Shown: positions 43,736-52,568, numbered from the stretch's first letter. The stretch: DNA of 64,000 bases from DATASD01 sp035276765 (GCA_035276765.1 DATELH010000001.1:92286-156285), one strand, 5' to 3'. Notes: generated from the letters alone by a model not told the origin. A program made the numbers and translations.

Positions 43736-44305
43736 ATGAGAAAGCAACTCATCATCATTACCGGAGTTGGCAACCACGATCGATTGTTCGAGTTTTTTGC
43801 GTTTGTCTGGCAATTTTTTGGATACGAGGCACACGTCGGCGCATTTGGCTGGGGCGACCGGCCGGAGTTATTTGAGCGAAAACTGCAAAAATTAACCGAC
43901 GACATCGACAGCCTCGCAGACAAACCGGTATACATAATCGGCTCGAGCGCTGGTGGCACGGCAGCAATCCACGCCTTGGCGGCACGCCCGAAGGCCATTA
44001 CAAAAGTCGCTGTCATTTGTAGTCCGCTTAAAACCATGGCAGGACTGCAGAATCCGTTGCTTGAAAAATCCATCGCGAAGTTGCCGGAAAGCTTTGCCCG
44101 CCTCGACGAGAGCGCGCGCAAAAAAATCCTGTCGGTATACGCCGCACGCGACAACACTGTAGCCGCACGCCTCAGCAAACCCGCCGGCGTTCGCACGTAC
44201 CGGCTCCTCACACCCGGCCACGGCTTCACTATTTTTGCTGCGCTCACCATCTTTAGCTTTCCCATCCGGACATTTTTCCGGGGGCGCATCTCACCTCTGG
44301 TATAA
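43736..44305 (+). CDS. Alpha/beta-hydrolase-like protein
   Basis: 189 residues from the ATG 9 nt after the tRNA-Gly. IITGVGNHDRLFEF at the start (the first strand and oxyanion loop), YIIGSSAGGTAAIHALA (nucleophile elbow G-S-S-A-G-G) and a late PGHGF with His. The Asp of the triad is probably in SVYAARDNTV. The small size fits an esterase- or lipase-like fold without a lid. Substrate unknown. No signal peptide, so it is probably cytoplasmic. Confidence 0.75.
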   Translation: MRKQLIIITGVGNHDRLFEFFAFVWQFFGYEAHVGAFGWGDRPELFERKLQKLTDDIDSLADKPVYIIGSSAGGTAAIHALAARPKAITKVAVICSPLKTMAGLQNPLLEKSIAKLPESFARLDESARKKILSVYAARDNTVAARLSKPAGVRTYRLLTPGHGFTIFAALTIFSFPIRTFFRGRISPLV

Positions 44306-44306
44306 T
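44301..44306 (+). promoter_or_regulatory. -10 box (TATAAT) of tRNA-Arg(UCU)
   Basis: Consensus box overlapping the end of the previous CDS, 12 nt before the tRNA 5' end. Confidence 0.55.
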
Positions 44307-44318
44307 GACGGCAGGCCC

Positions 44319-44395
44319 GCCCCGATAGCTCAGCTGGATAGAGCAAGAGACTTCTAAGCTCAAGGTCGGGGGTTCGAATCCCTCTCGGGGCACCA
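44319..44395 (+). tRNA. tRNA-Arg(UCU) with imperfect anticodon stem
   Basis: 77 nt with encoded CCA. Acceptor GCCCCGA/TCGGGGC is perfect, as is the D stem GCTC/GAGC. The loop CTTCTAA gives anticodon TCT. The T stem is GGGGG/CCCTC with one G-U. The anticodon stem AGAGA/GCTCA has only the three middle pairs: A27-A43 and A31-G39 do not pair. A sequencing error, decay, or an unusual but working stem are all possible. Confidence 0.8.
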
Positions 44396-44418
44396 CATTG
44401 GTTAGCCGTAAAATTAAA

Positions 44419-44754
44419 ATGGACAAGCAAGAGCAAATTACCCAAGCGGTTAGCGATTACCTCAATCATCACCGTTATGATCCACCGGAACGTGATGGTT
44501 GGTTTAGTATGTGGGAAATCAAACAAGGCGTTAATAACGAGTTAGATTTTACACTTCGTTCACTCCACGTTTTGAGGGCTACAGATGCTCTCATGGCGAC
44601 TCAACCTCCTAAAGTGGAGGACGTTTGGATGCTGAGCAATAGTGATGGCACTCCAAGGCTTGAAAGTCAGTACCAGCATCCGGAGCAGCCCGACAAGGCT
44701 CGAAGGTTTTATCGTGTAGTGAGCCCTTCCGTCGAGTATATTGACCCTTCGTAG
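44419..44754 (+). CDS. Small hypothetical protein, possible winged-helix fold
   Basis: 111 residues from the ATG at 44419. Helical start (QEQITQAVSDYLNHH), then WFSMWEIKQGVNNELDF and LRSLHVLRATDAL, an order suggestive of a winged-helix DNA-binding or protein-binding module, then a polar tail. No family recognised. Its start lies 23 nt after the tRNA. Confidence 0.5.
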   Translation: MDKQEQITQAVSDYLNHHRYDPPERDGWFSMWEIKQGVNNELDFTLRSLHVLRATDALMATQPPKVEDVWMLSNSDGTPRLESQYQHPEQPDKARRFYRVVSPSVEYIDPS

Positions 44755-44807
44755 TTTCGCAGTGCAAAAATTACGATGTCAGGTCCAATACCAATCATCC
44801 AGTATTG

Positions 44808-46097
44808 TCAGGCTATTTTCTGTATGCCGCTTCGCTGGATTGCTTTGGCAATTATTTTTCGCATTCCACCTTTGTCTGGTTGCTTTACGTTGCCGCCCAA
44901 GCGTTCCGTCGCCCTGCGAAGAAGGAGCGAGGTATACGCCCAGGCCGCCTCGGTAGATGCACCCCTTGCAAGTTGGCCGGCCAGCATCACCACGGCGATC
45001 GAGTTAAAGCCCTCGTAGAGTAGTTCGTGGACCATGCGATCACGTTCGTCGCTGGTGATATCTTCCGCGCCGGCATTGAGCCGGTACGACTCGTTCATGC
45101 CAAAACCGCCTGCCCAGTACATATGCGGTGAGCCGCCAGCACGCAGGTGAGCCCATTCGCGGCGGGCCGAAATGATGAGCTCGGCCTCTTCTACTTTGTG
45201 GTAAACCGTTTTTGTTTCTTCGACGGTCATGCGGGTTACCATGTTGTGTGCTTCACCCTTTCGCCGAACCGGGTCGCAACCGTTAATCATCATGTAGCCA
45301 CGTGCGCTGAGCGCCAAACCGGCTTCCAAATAACATTCGCCATACTCAAGCAGCAAATCGGACCAAGCAATGACACTATCCAAATTGGGAAAACGCCCGT
45401 CAGTCTGCTCGCGACGGACACGTGGAACAAACGCCAAGCGGGGTTGCACCCCCGGCATGCGAAATGTCCGATGCATGGCTGCGTAATAACCTGGGACGAT
45501 ATCGGCCGAGTTGAGCTCGAGCAAGATGTCATGCTGGTCGCGCAAAGTGCTCCGCACACTATACAACGTCGTGTCTACGGCCATTTTGACCACTGTGCCG
45601 ATCGCCGTCCTTTCCCCCAGTTGCCGCGTGCAAAGCCCGAGCGACGCTTCGGGATGCGCTTCCTGAAATGCTTGTATGATGTTGAGCGTGGCATTGACGC
45701 GTTGCAGGTTGGCGCCCTTCGGCCAATTACAAAATAGGATCGTGCGCTGTGGCGGCGCGCCCTCCATCGCCGGCCCAACATATTGCTCCAGCGCGGCTCC
45801 AATGTAATGTTCTTCTTCGTGCGCAGCAATAAAATTAGCTGTTAGGATTTCGGGCGACTCGGCCTCGCGGAAGGCTGGTGTACTGCGTTCAGTAGCTTCA
45901 TCGGCCAAATTATAGATCGTTTCAACGTAGGCGTCTGTGCTTGTCTGGCAAAAATAATCCCGTATCATATTTTCGAGCGACGTGCCGAGCCGGAGACTTT
46001 TGTGCAAACCTTGCAAAGTTTCTGGACGCGAAGGCATGGAGTGCGAAACGGCCGCATCCACGTCGGAGCTCCCATAGGTTATTCGGTTTTCTGCCAT
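44808..46097 (-). CDS. Putative glycosyltransferase-like protein (GT-A fold)
   Basis: 429 residues. NFIAAHEEEHYIGAALEQYV near residue 90 matches the first strand and NEE-like loop of GT2 enzymes, and NSADIVPGYYAAM plus later segments fit the domain core. No DXD motif is obvious. C-terminal part helical (LLYEGFNSIAVVMLAGQLA). No membrane helix. It is preceded by a TATAAT box 8 nt upstream of the ATG. Assignment is by pattern only; a nucleotide-sugar enzyme is likely but the sugar is unknown. Confidence 0.5.
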   Translation of the reverse strand: MAENRITYGSSDVDAAVSHSMPSRPETLQGLHKSLRLGTSLENMIRDYFCQTSTDAYVETIYNLADEATERSTPAFREAESPEILTANFIAAHEEEHYIGAALEQYVGPAMEGAPPQRTILFCNWPKGANLQRVNATLNIIQAFQEAHPEASLGLCTRQLGERTAIGTVVKMAVDTTLYSVRSTLRDQHDILLELNSADIVPGYYAAMHRTFRMPGVQPRLAFVPRVRREQTDGRFPNLDSVIAWSDLLLEYGECYLEAGLALSARGYMMINGCDPVRRKGEAHNMVTRMTVEETKTVYHKVEEAELIISARREWAHLRAGGSPHMYWAGGFGMNESYRLNAGAEDITSDERDRMVHELLYEGFNSIAVVMLAGQLARGASTEAAWAYTSLLLRRATERLGGNVKQPDKGGMRKIIAKAIQRSGIQKIA

Positions 46098-46105
46098 ACT
46101 TTCGG

Positions 46106-46111
46106 ATTATA
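46106..46111 (-). promoter_or_regulatory. -10 box (TATAAT), near-leaderless
   Basis: Minus-strand TATAAT 8 nt before the ATG at 46097. Confidence 0.5.
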
Positions 46112-46183
46112 CTGCATGTGGTCGCGGCCACAGATTGGGGTGGCAATTTTCGGCGATAAATGCTACAGTATATCAGTTATTTT

Positions 46184-46261
46184 GGCGGATGTAGCTCAGC
46201 TGGTTAGAGCGCTGGATTGTGGCTCCGGAGGCCGTGGGTTCGAACCCCATCATTCGCCCCA
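46184..46261 (+). tRNA. tRNA-His(GUG)
   Basis: G(-1) followed by acceptor GCGGATG/CATTCGC and C73 plus encoded CCA, the special tRNA-His end. Anticodon stem CTGGA/TCCGG with loop TTGTGGC (anticodon GTG); T stem GTGGG/CCCAT. 78 nt with the G(-1). Confidence 0.95.
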
Positions 46262-46271
46262 AAATGATTCG

Positions 46272-46296
46272 AAGACCCATTCCCGGGTCTTTTTTA
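46272..46296 (+). terminator. Rho-independent terminator after tRNA-His
   Basis: AAGACCC/GGGTCTT stem with a 6-nt loop, followed by a T-run, about 10 nt after the tRNA end. Confidence 0.85.
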
Positions 46297-46399
46297 TTGT
46301 ACGCCGCGCGCCAGGAAGATTGGCCCGCAGACACCAAACTTTGAGCAACACACCACTGTTGCTATACTAAGGTCATAGACGTTTCAGGAGATCGTTTCC

Positions 46400-48229
46400 A
46401 TGGATAAGCTTTGGCATTTTTTGCGCGAGTACAAACAGTTTAGTTGGACCTTGCTGGTTGCGGTGGCGGCATTGCCGCTCGAGCTAAACGGTAAGCACTT
46501 TTTTGCCCATTTGCTGTTGGGTGTGGCGGCGATTGTATCGGTGGTGCCGCTGCTTTGGGGCATGTGGCGCGATTTGCAGTCCGGCAAGTACGGTGTTGAT
46601 ATTCTTGCCGCCACGGCTATCATTACCGCTGTTATTATGCGCCAGTATTGGGCGGCGATCGTGGTTGTACTCATGCTCACCGGCGGCGAATCACTCGAAG
46701 ACTACGCCGAGCGCCGCGCCGAAAAAGAACTTGACGCTTTGCTGGAGCGGGCACCACAAAAAGCCCACGTTATCCGCGGGCGCAAAACGCTCGACGTTGA
46801 AGTCAAAAGCGTGCAGGTTGGTGACAAACTCATCGTAAAAGCCGGCGAGATGGTACCCGTGGACGCCGAGATTATCGACGGCAGTGCCAGCTTTGATGAA
46901 TCGAGCCTCACCGGCGAGAGTTTACCGCAAGTGAAAGACGTTGGCGGGCAATTGCTGAGCGGTTCAATCAACCTCGACGGTGCCGTAACAGTGCGCGCTA
47001 TCCAAACCGCCGCCAACAGCCAATACGAGCAAATCATCAAGCTGGTGCGAAATGCCCAAAACAGCCAGGCACCATTCGTGCGTATGGCCGACCGCTACGC
47101 CGTGCCGTTCACCTTTTTGTCGTTCACGGTTGCGCTGGCGGCGTGGGTGCTCAGCCATCAGTCCATCCGCTTTTTGGAGGTTTTGGTAGTGGCCACACCT
47201 TGTCCGCTCATTTTGGCAGCGCCCATCGCCATTATTTCCGGCATGAGCCGCAGCGCCAAAAACGGTATTATCATTAAAACCGGCGGCGCACTCGAGCGGC
47301 TCGCCGAGGTGAAAACCATCGCCTTCGACAAGACCGGCACGCTCACCCAAGGTGCGCTGCGCGTTGACAGCATCAAAACTTTTCAGGGTTTTACGGTGAA
47401 CGAGGTGTTAAAGGCGGCGGGCAGTCTGGAGCAGAGCTCGAACCATATCATTGCGCAAGCTATTGTGGTCGAAGCCGAACGCAAAAAGTTGCGCCTTGGC
47501 AAGCCGCGGCACGTGCAAGAAATCGCCGGGCACGGCTTGGAAGCACGCGTGGGCGGGCAGCACATTTTGGTTGGCCGGTTGGGGTTGCTCGTGAGCCAGG
47601 ACGTGACTTTGCCTCACGATTTTAAACCAAAAAACCTGCAACAAACTGCGGCGCTCGTAGCTATCGACGGCGCATTGGCTGGCGTGATTAGCTTCATCGA
47701 CGACGTCCGGGCCGAAAGTGTTTCGACACTCGAAAAACTCAAACAGCTCGGCATCAAGGATTTCCTGATGGTAACGGGCGACAATTCGGCGGTTGCCCAG
47801 GCGATCGGCAAAAAACTGGGCATCAAAAATATTACTGCCGAGGCATTGCCCGGCGACAAAATGCGCGCCCTTGAGACCGTGCCCGAGCCCGGACGGCCGG
47901 TGGCCTTTGTAGGTGACGGCGTAAACGACGCGCCCGTACTCACAGCCGCCGACGTCGGCATTGCCCTGGGAGCGCGCGGTTCGACTGCCGCCAGCGAGTC
48001 CGCCGACGTCGTCATTATGCAAGACGACCTCAGTCATGTCGGCCAAGCCGTCGACATCGCCAAACGAACGTTCTTCATTGGCAAGCAAAGTATCTTGGTA
48101 GGCATCGCCCTGAGCGTCATGCTGATGCTAGTCTTTGCGACTGGCCGTTTTCAGCCGTTGTACGGAGCCGTCATCCAAGAGCTTGTCGATGTAGTAGTGA
48201 TCTTTAACGCGCTCCGGGCACACCACTAG
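46400..48229 (+). CDS. Heavy-metal P1B-type ATPase
   Basis: 609 residues with AGGAG upstream. Actuator TGESLP, metal-binding helix TPCPLILAAP (TPCPL instead of the usual CPC/SPC), phosphorylation loop FDKTGTLT, KTGGALERL, SNHIIAQAI in place of the usual HP motif, then MVTGDN and GDGVNDAPVL. No N-terminal metal-binding domain. The TPCP motif and the lack of an N-terminal domain point away from copper and towards a zinc/cobalt-type or uncharacterised group. It should export metal ions with ATP. Confidence 0.9.
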   Translation: MDKLWHFLREYKQFSWTLLVAVAALPLELNGKHFFAHLLLGVAAIVSVVPLLWGMWRDLQSGKYGVDILAATAIITAVIMRQYWAAIVVVLMLTGGESLEDYAERRAEKELDALLERAPQKAHVIRGRKTLDVEVKSVQVGDKLIVKAGEMVPVDAEIIDGSASFDESSLTGESLPQVKDVGGQLLSGSINLDGAVTVRAIQTAANSQYEQIIKLVRNAQNSQAPFVRMADRYAVPFTFLSFTVALAAWVLSHQSIRFLEVLVVATPCPLILAAPIAIISGMSRSAKNGIIIKTGGALERLAEVKTIAFDKTGTLTQGALRVDSIKTFQGFTVNEVLKAAGSLEQSSNHIIAQAIVVEAERKKLRLGKPRHVQEIAGHGLEARVGGQHILVGRLGLLVSQDVTLPHDFKPKNLQQTAALVAIDGALAGVISFIDDVRAESVSTLEKLKQLGIKDFLMVTGDNSAVAQAIGKKLGIKNITAEALPGDKMRALETVPEPGRPVAFVGDGVNDAPVLTAADVGIALGARGSTAASESADVVIMQDDLSHVGQAVDIAKRTFFIGKQSILVGIALSVMLMLVFATGRFQPLYGAVIQELVDVVVIFNALRAHH

Positions 48230-48855
48230 AAAAACTTAAGTAAGCCAGCCACCACCAGCGGCACGAACAGATTGTCGGTACCGAACACGGCAAAGTTTTC
48301 AACCAGCGTGGCCACAACCGGCACTACAGCCAGCATGGTAAGGTCTCGCGTGTCGGTAATGACAAAAAAAGCAGCGGTGAGCACTATCGACACCACAAAA
48401 AACGTCAGCGTCCCGGCCCAACTTTTGGGGTAGCCAAACACTTCATAGCGCGTGCGTTTGCCAACCGTAACGCCCACAACTGCCGCCAAGCCGTCGGCCA
48501 AGCCAAGGTGCAACATGGCAATGGCAAAAACCCAAGGGTTGCCGTCCAAAAAAGCCAGCAGCCCAATGGCAACGGCGAAAAAAATCTCACCCATCGAGCG
48601 CCGGCTTACGCTGTGGATCGAACGAAAAATATTGTACTGGATGGACACGCCCACCACGAACAGTGCGGCAAGTGCAAGCAGCCCGATCTCCCACCATGTA
48701 AAATAAAACGGCCAACTGGCCACAAAGATGCCGGCCGCCATGTGAATGATCTTGCGCGTCATTTCGGAGTGAACATGGCTGCGGGTGCGCGAAAAATATT
48801 CCACAATTGCGAGAAACACGAATGCGCCAACGATCGAGAATGCAGCCAGCAGCAT
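48226..48855 (-). CDS. Dolichol kinase/phytol kinase-like membrane protein (CTP-dependent kinase family)
   Basis: 209 residues with six to seven helices. TRKIIHMAAGIF near residue 33 is the signature of the SEC59/VTE5/DGK1 group, and LHLGLADGLAAVVGVTVGKR matches the conserved DGxAxxxGxxxG core of the CTP-binding site; WAGTLTFFVVS follows. These enzymes phosphorylate polyprenols, phytol or diacylglycerol. Here it may salvage or make polyprenyl phosphate for wall synthesis (inference). It converges on the P-ATPase with a 4-nt overlap. Confidence 0.85.
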   Translation of the reverse strand: MLLAAFSIVGAFVFLAIVEYFSRTRSHVHSEMTRKIIHMAAGIFVASWPFYFTWWEIGLLALAALFVVGVSIQYNIFRSIHSVSRRSMGEIFFAVAIGLLAFLDGNPWVFAIAMLHLGLADGLAAVVGVTVGKRTRYEVFGYPKSWAGTLTFFVVSIVLTAAFFVITDTRDLTMLAVVPVVATLVENFAVFGTDNLFVPLVVAGLLKFF

Positions 48856-48861
48856 GCTGTT

Positions 48862-48867
48862 ATTGTA
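48862..48867 (-). promoter_or_regulatory. -10 box (TACAAT), leaderless start
   Basis: TACAAT lies 6 nt before the ATG at 48855 on the minus strand. Confidence 0.6.
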
Positions 48868-48898
48868 GCTCCTCTCCCGCTAAAAAGACATGGCCATC

Positions 48899-49618
48899 TC
48901 AGGCCACCCGAAAGCGGTATGCATCTTCCCATTCGCATTCGAGCGCCATGGCCATGTCTGGCCCAACCAATTCGTGGCAGGCATCACGGTATAGTTTGCC
49001 CAGCAGCGGCACTTCAGAGCTGCCAGTATGGAATAGCATGGTAGTGCCAAGGGCAATAACTTTGTCGCCAAAGCTCTGCTCGTTGTCTTCGCCTGGCACT
49101 TGCCGTGCGTATCCTGTTTCGTCGAGCAAATCGATGAGCGTAAATCCTTGGGTCCGGCCGTACCGGACATTGCCGATGCCAGGGTCGAGGAATAATCCTT
49201 CGTTCTGCAAAAACTGCAAGTTAGAAAATAGCCGCGCAAAGTACTGCGGCTGTATACCGCGCAGTTGCGCCTCAGGTGTGTCGCAAGCGTTTTGGCTGGG
49301 TGCATAGGCGCACAAGAGCGCTGTCGGATAGTGCAACGAGCCTCCGACCAACTGTTCGAGCCCGGGCCGGCCGGCAACCCGCGCCAGTGTTTGCATGACA
49401 GTACGCACCACCTCCTCAGGAGCATTACTTTCGTTGGTATGCGGTAGCTTAGCCACCAATCGCGCGTCTTTTAGCCGAAATACATCAAAATCCCAACCAG
49501 AATTAATATAACCCCGGACTTGCCGGGGCTGTTCACCATTATCGAGGCGGGTTGCAATAGCCGCGACCTCATCGCGGTAGGGTTCAAAAGCTTGCTCGTA
49601 ACAGGAAACACTATGCAT
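48899..49618 (-). CDS. Hypothetical protein, possibly kinase-like fold
   Basis: 239 residues from the ATG at 49618; the open frame extends over the tRNA-Pro but is not coding there. WDFDVFRLKDARLVAKLPH resembles a nucleotide-binding beta hairpin with a Lys, and GLFLDPGIGNVRYGRTQGFTLIDLLD resembles a degenerate catalytic loop plus metal Asp of the APH/kinase-like fold. Key residues are not clearly conserved. Function unknown. Confidence 0.45.
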   Translation of the reverse strand: MHSVSCYEQAFEPYRDEVAAIATRLDNGEQPRQVRGYINSGWDFDVFRLKDARLVAKLPHTNESNAPEEVVRTVMQTLARVAGRPGLEQLVGGSLHYPTALLCAYAPSQNACDTPEAQLRGIQPQYFARLFSNLQFLQNEGLFLDPGIGNVRYGRTQGFTLIDLLDETGYARQVPGEDNEQSFGDKVIALGTTMLFHTGSSEVPLLGKLYRDACHELVGPDMAMALECEWEDAYRFRVA

Positions 49619-49647
49619 GAAAACAAAAAGGGACTTTATCCCTAAAA

Positions 49648-49723
49648 TGGTCGGGGTGATCCGACTTGAACGGACGACCTCAGCGTCCCGAACGCTGCGC
49701 GCTACCAACTGCGCCACACCCCG
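49648..49723 (-). tRNA. tRNA-Pro(CGG)
   Basis: 76 nt with encoded CCA. Acceptor CGGGGTG/CACCCCG (the C1-G72 pair typical of tRNA-Pro), anticodon stem CAGCG/CGCTG with loop TTCGGGA (anticodon CGG). Confidence 0.95.
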
Positions 49724-49777
49724 ATGATTTGGTAGCCCCATTCTAACACCTCTCGAGGCCTGCGCCAAGGCCTGCGC

Positions 49778-51577
49778 CTATTCCACGTCTTGGCTTGGCG
49801 CGCCAATGTAGCCGCCCGATTGGTGGTGCCATAGCTCGGCGTAAATTCCCGGTTGCCTCTTGAGTTGGTTATGCATTCCAACCTGCACAATGCGGCCCTT
49901 GTCCATAACCACAATCTTGTCCATGCGTTGGATGGTACTAAGACGATGCGCAATCACCAGTGCTGTGCGGTCCTTCATGAGTTCCCATAACGCATCCTGA
50001 ATGTACTGCTCGCTTTTGCTGTCGAGGGCGCTCGTGGCTTCGTCGAGCACGAGAATCGGGCTATCCTTGAGGAGCGCTCGGGCAATAGCCACGCGCTGGC
50101 GCTGTCCGCCGGAGAGCTTCACGCCGCGTTCGCCAACCAGAGTATCAAAACCCTGCGGCAGTTCGCGCGCAAACTCGTCAACGTATGCGAGCTTGGCGGC
50201 GCGGCGCACCTTGGCTTGGCTGGCCTTTGGGTTGGCGTAAGCAATATTTTCGGCGATAGTGCGGTGAAAAAGCAGCGGCTCTTGCGGCACATATGAAATG
50301 ATGGTACGCACATCGCGCTGTGCCGCTTCGCGGATGTCTATGCCATTGATAGTAATCGAACCTTCAGTTACGTCCATAAACCTCAGCAACAGTTTGGTGA
50401 GCGTGGTCTTGCCGCTTCCCGAGTACCCCACTAAGCCGATTTTCTTCCCAGAATGAATAGTCAAAGAAAAATCTTTGATAGCGTGGTGCGCCTTGGCCGC
50501 CTCGGTGTAGCGATAGCTGACATTGTTAAGCGCCAGCGTGTACGCCTTGCTGCCGGGAATTTTTTGGACTGCTTGCGAGTCGTTCACCTGGGTAGGTACT
50601 AGCATCGTCTTGACCGGTTCGTACGCAGCGCCCATGGCCTGTTCGTAGCGCTTCACCATTTCCGCGATGTCGAGCGTGCTTGCAACAAGCTTAATGACGT
50701 ACAGCTGAATAAGCACTACGATGGTAATGGAAATTTTGCCTGCGACATACAAATGCGCCGACAGCACGAGCAGGAGTGCCGTCGCTACCGCCGCCAAGAT
50801 CATGCGACCGCTATCGGCCGGAATGGCCGAAATCCAACCCTTGAACTGTGCGAGCGACCACTGTTTGAGTGGCGTTTGTAAGCGCTCAGTTTCGTACGAC
50901 TCCATGGCAAAACTCTTTACCGTAGTGCCGTGGGTGAGCGCGTCGCCAATACCAGCCGCAACGTCGCTACTCCGGTCGCTGGCGATCCTGCGAAAGCGCA
51001 AACGCCACGAGCTGCTGGCGAGCGTAAAAGCCAACACGCACACCATGGCCGCAATTGTCACCACGGCCAGTGAGGGTGATTGGTAGCCGATAATCGCCAC
51101 GCCAGTAAGTGCAATGGTAAGCTGCTTTGGGCCTGAGAGGGTTACAATTTCGCCGTACACATTGAAGGCGTCGCGGAGACGTGCAGCCTGTGCGCCAAGC
51201 GACCCAAAAAACGCGTTGCTGTAAAAATCATAGTCTTTATGCAAAAAGTTCACAAAGACTTCATTTTGTACATATTCGGAGCCGATTTGCGCGTTTTTGC
51301 TCACCAAAACATCGCCAACCGACCATAGCACGCTATATGCCAGCGACAGGCCGACAATCCACCAAGCATATGTGCCCACCTTGTCGAAGTGCTTGGTTAA
51401 AATCGCCTGAATGCCGTACGCGCCGACCAGCGGAATTATAGTGTTATAAATAGCCACGGCCGGAACGCGAAAAAGATAACTGAGTACCAGGGTTGGCCAG
51501 TGTTGCCGGTTGGCGCGCCAAAACAAGCGGTGCACCTCACGGGTAATCTGTTTGTCGCGCGCGTTGCTAGCTCTCAT
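49778..51577 (-). CDS. ABC transporter, fused permease and ATPase (exporter type)
   Basis: 599 residues from the ATG at 51577 (MRASNARDKQ). Six helices in the first 320 residues, then Walker A GYSGSGKTTLTK, QEPLLFHRTIAENI, signature LSGGQRQRVAIARALL, Walker B ILVLDEATSALDS and the H-loop IAHRLST. A half-transporter that works as a homodimer or with another half. MsbA/lipid or peptide export types look alike, so the cargo is unknown. Confidence 0.93.
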   Translation of the reverse strand: MRASNARDKQITREVHRLFWRANRQHWPTLVLSYLFRVPAVAIYNTIIPLVGAYGIQAILTKHFDKVGTYAWWIVGLSLAYSVLWSVGDVLVSKNAQIGSEYVQNEVFVNFLHKDYDFYSNAFFGSLGAQAARLRDAFNVYGEIVTLSGPKQLTIALTGVAIIGYQSPSLAVVTIAAMVCVLAFTLASSSWRLRFRRIASDRSSDVAAGIGDALTHGTTVKSFAMESYETERLQTPLKQWSLAQFKGWISAIPADSGRMILAAVATALLLVLSAHLYVAGKISITIVVLIQLYVIKLVASTLDIAEMVKRYEQAMGAAYEPVKTMLVPTQVNDSQAVQKIPGSKAYTLALNNVSYRYTEAAKAHHAIKDFSLTIHSGKKIGLVGYSGSGKTTLTKLLLRFMDVTEGSITINGIDIREAAQRDVRTIISYVPQEPLLFHRTIAENIAYANPKASQAKVRRAAKLAYVDEFARELPQGFDTLVGERGVKLSGGQRQRVAIARALLKDSPILVLDEATSALDSKSEQYIQDALWELMKDRTALVIAHRLSTIQRMDKIVVMDKGRIVQVGMHNQLKRQPGIYAELWHHQSGGYIGAPSQDVE

Positions 51578-51583
51578 CGCCCT

Positions 51584-51589
51584 ATAATA
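51584..51589 (-). promoter_or_regulatory. -10 box (TATTAT), leaderless start
   Basis: TATTAT on the minus strand 6 nt before the ATG at 51577. Confidence 0.6.
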
Positions 51590-51614
51590 GCAGTTGGTGC
51601 TAGGCTGGCAAAAG

Positions 51615-52049
51615 CTACTTTGTAACGGTAAAATCGCCGATGACTTCGTCGTGCAAATGGTCGTGGAAAGTATACGTGCCGCTTCGGTTGAGTGTGACCG
51701 TGAAGCTGTCGCCCTGGTGAAGCATTTGCTCGGTAACGCCGTCGTATGGCTGGTGTTGCTCGTGCACGCCAAAAGCCATCACGCGCCCCACGTTGTCGTT
51801 GTTCGTAATGGTGAGCGTGTCGCACAATTTTGCCTCGGTGTGGGCTGGCGTGACTTGCCCGTCCTGGATGACCACCATGTGCTGCGCGCCTTGGCTCTGG
51901 CAGGCCACTTGCACGGGGGCATCCTTTGGCTTGGCCGGTTGGTTTACAAAACTGTACGTTACAAAACTCACCATGCCGCCCACCACCAAACAGCCCAAAA
52001 TATTGAGTAGTACGGTTTGTTTAGAGGCTTTCTGCTTTTTCTTGGGCAT
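51615..52049 (-). CDS. Membrane-anchored cupredoxin-like protein
   Basis: 144 residues with GGAGA upstream. N-terminal basic stretch and one helix (LLNILGCLVVGGMVSFVTYS), then a beta-rich domain ending in a His-rich loop (YTFHDHLHDEVIGDF) like the C-terminal copper loop of cupredoxins, though the CxxHxxM order is not kept. Earlier His/Cys residues (KLCDTL) may add ligands. Probably an extracytoplasmic copper- or metal-binding protein. It lies between the exporter and a pilin-like gene. Confidence 0.6.
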   Translation of the reverse strand: MPKKKQKASKQTVLLNILGCLVVGGMVSFVTYSFVNQPAKPKDAPVQVACQSQGAQHMVVIQDGQVTPAHTEAKLCDTLTITNNDNVGRVMAFGVHEQHQPYDGVTEQMLHQGDSFTVTLNRSGTYTFHDHLHDEVIGDFTVTK

Positions 52050-52057
52050 AATTTCTC

Positions 52058-52555
52058 CTACAATTCAGAAATGCTTTCCAGGGTAAAGTTCTGCAAAAAC
52101 TGCGTTTTGAGCGTGTTGTCGGCGGGGTTGCTGCACGTACCGGGATTGCCGACAATGGCGTAATAGTTGCCACCAAACACCTTAAACTTGTACGACGCGA
52201 AAGCCGTCTTGGCGCGGTAAAGCGTAACGTCGGGCTCGCATGACTTATCCTGCATAGTCCCCGACTTAAAAGTAGGCTTGGCATACGCCTCGTAGCTATC
52301 GGCGCCATTATTGAGGAAACCGCCTGTCGGGTGCATTTCCAACTGGATTTTATCAGCACCCTGCAGCGCCAGCCGAATGCCCCAACTCGGAATTTCTAAT
52401 GCGCCCACGCCTGTTTGCGCGTCAACGTTCGAAGCCGTTATGATAGTTGTCGCGTGTCCTTCGCGCCATATCTTCCACCCCATATAACCCGCCGCAACAA
52501 GTACAATCAGCAACAGTACGCCGATTATGCCGAAGCCGTTTTCATCCTGTTTCAT
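52058..52555 (-). CDS. Pilin-like or single-pass secreted protein
   Basis: 165 residues from the ATG at 52555. The start MKQDENGFGIIGVLLLIVLVA has a short charged leader, a Gly-Phe junction and a hydrophobic helix, as in type IV prepilins, but the Glu at position 5 is Gly and no pilus gene is nearby. The rest is a beta-rich domain with a C-terminal region containing two Cys (TCSNPADNT). It starts 8 nt before the cupredoxin-like gene, so they are probably cotranscribed. Confidence 0.5.
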   Translation of the reverse strand: MKQDENGFGIIGVLLLIVLVAAGYMGWKIWREGHATTIITASNVDAQTGVGALEIPSWGIRLALQGADKIQLEMHPTGGFLNNGADSYEAYAKPTFKSGTMQDKSCEPDVTLYRAKTAFASYKFKVFGGNYYAIVGNPGTCSNPADNTLKTQFLQNFTLESISEL

Positions 52556-52562
52556 GCTTATG

Positions 52563-52568
52563 GTAATA
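52563..52568 (-). promoter_or_regulatory. -10 box (TATTAC), near-leaderless
   Basis: TATTAC 7 nt before the ATG at 52555 on the minus strand. Confidence 0.45.
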
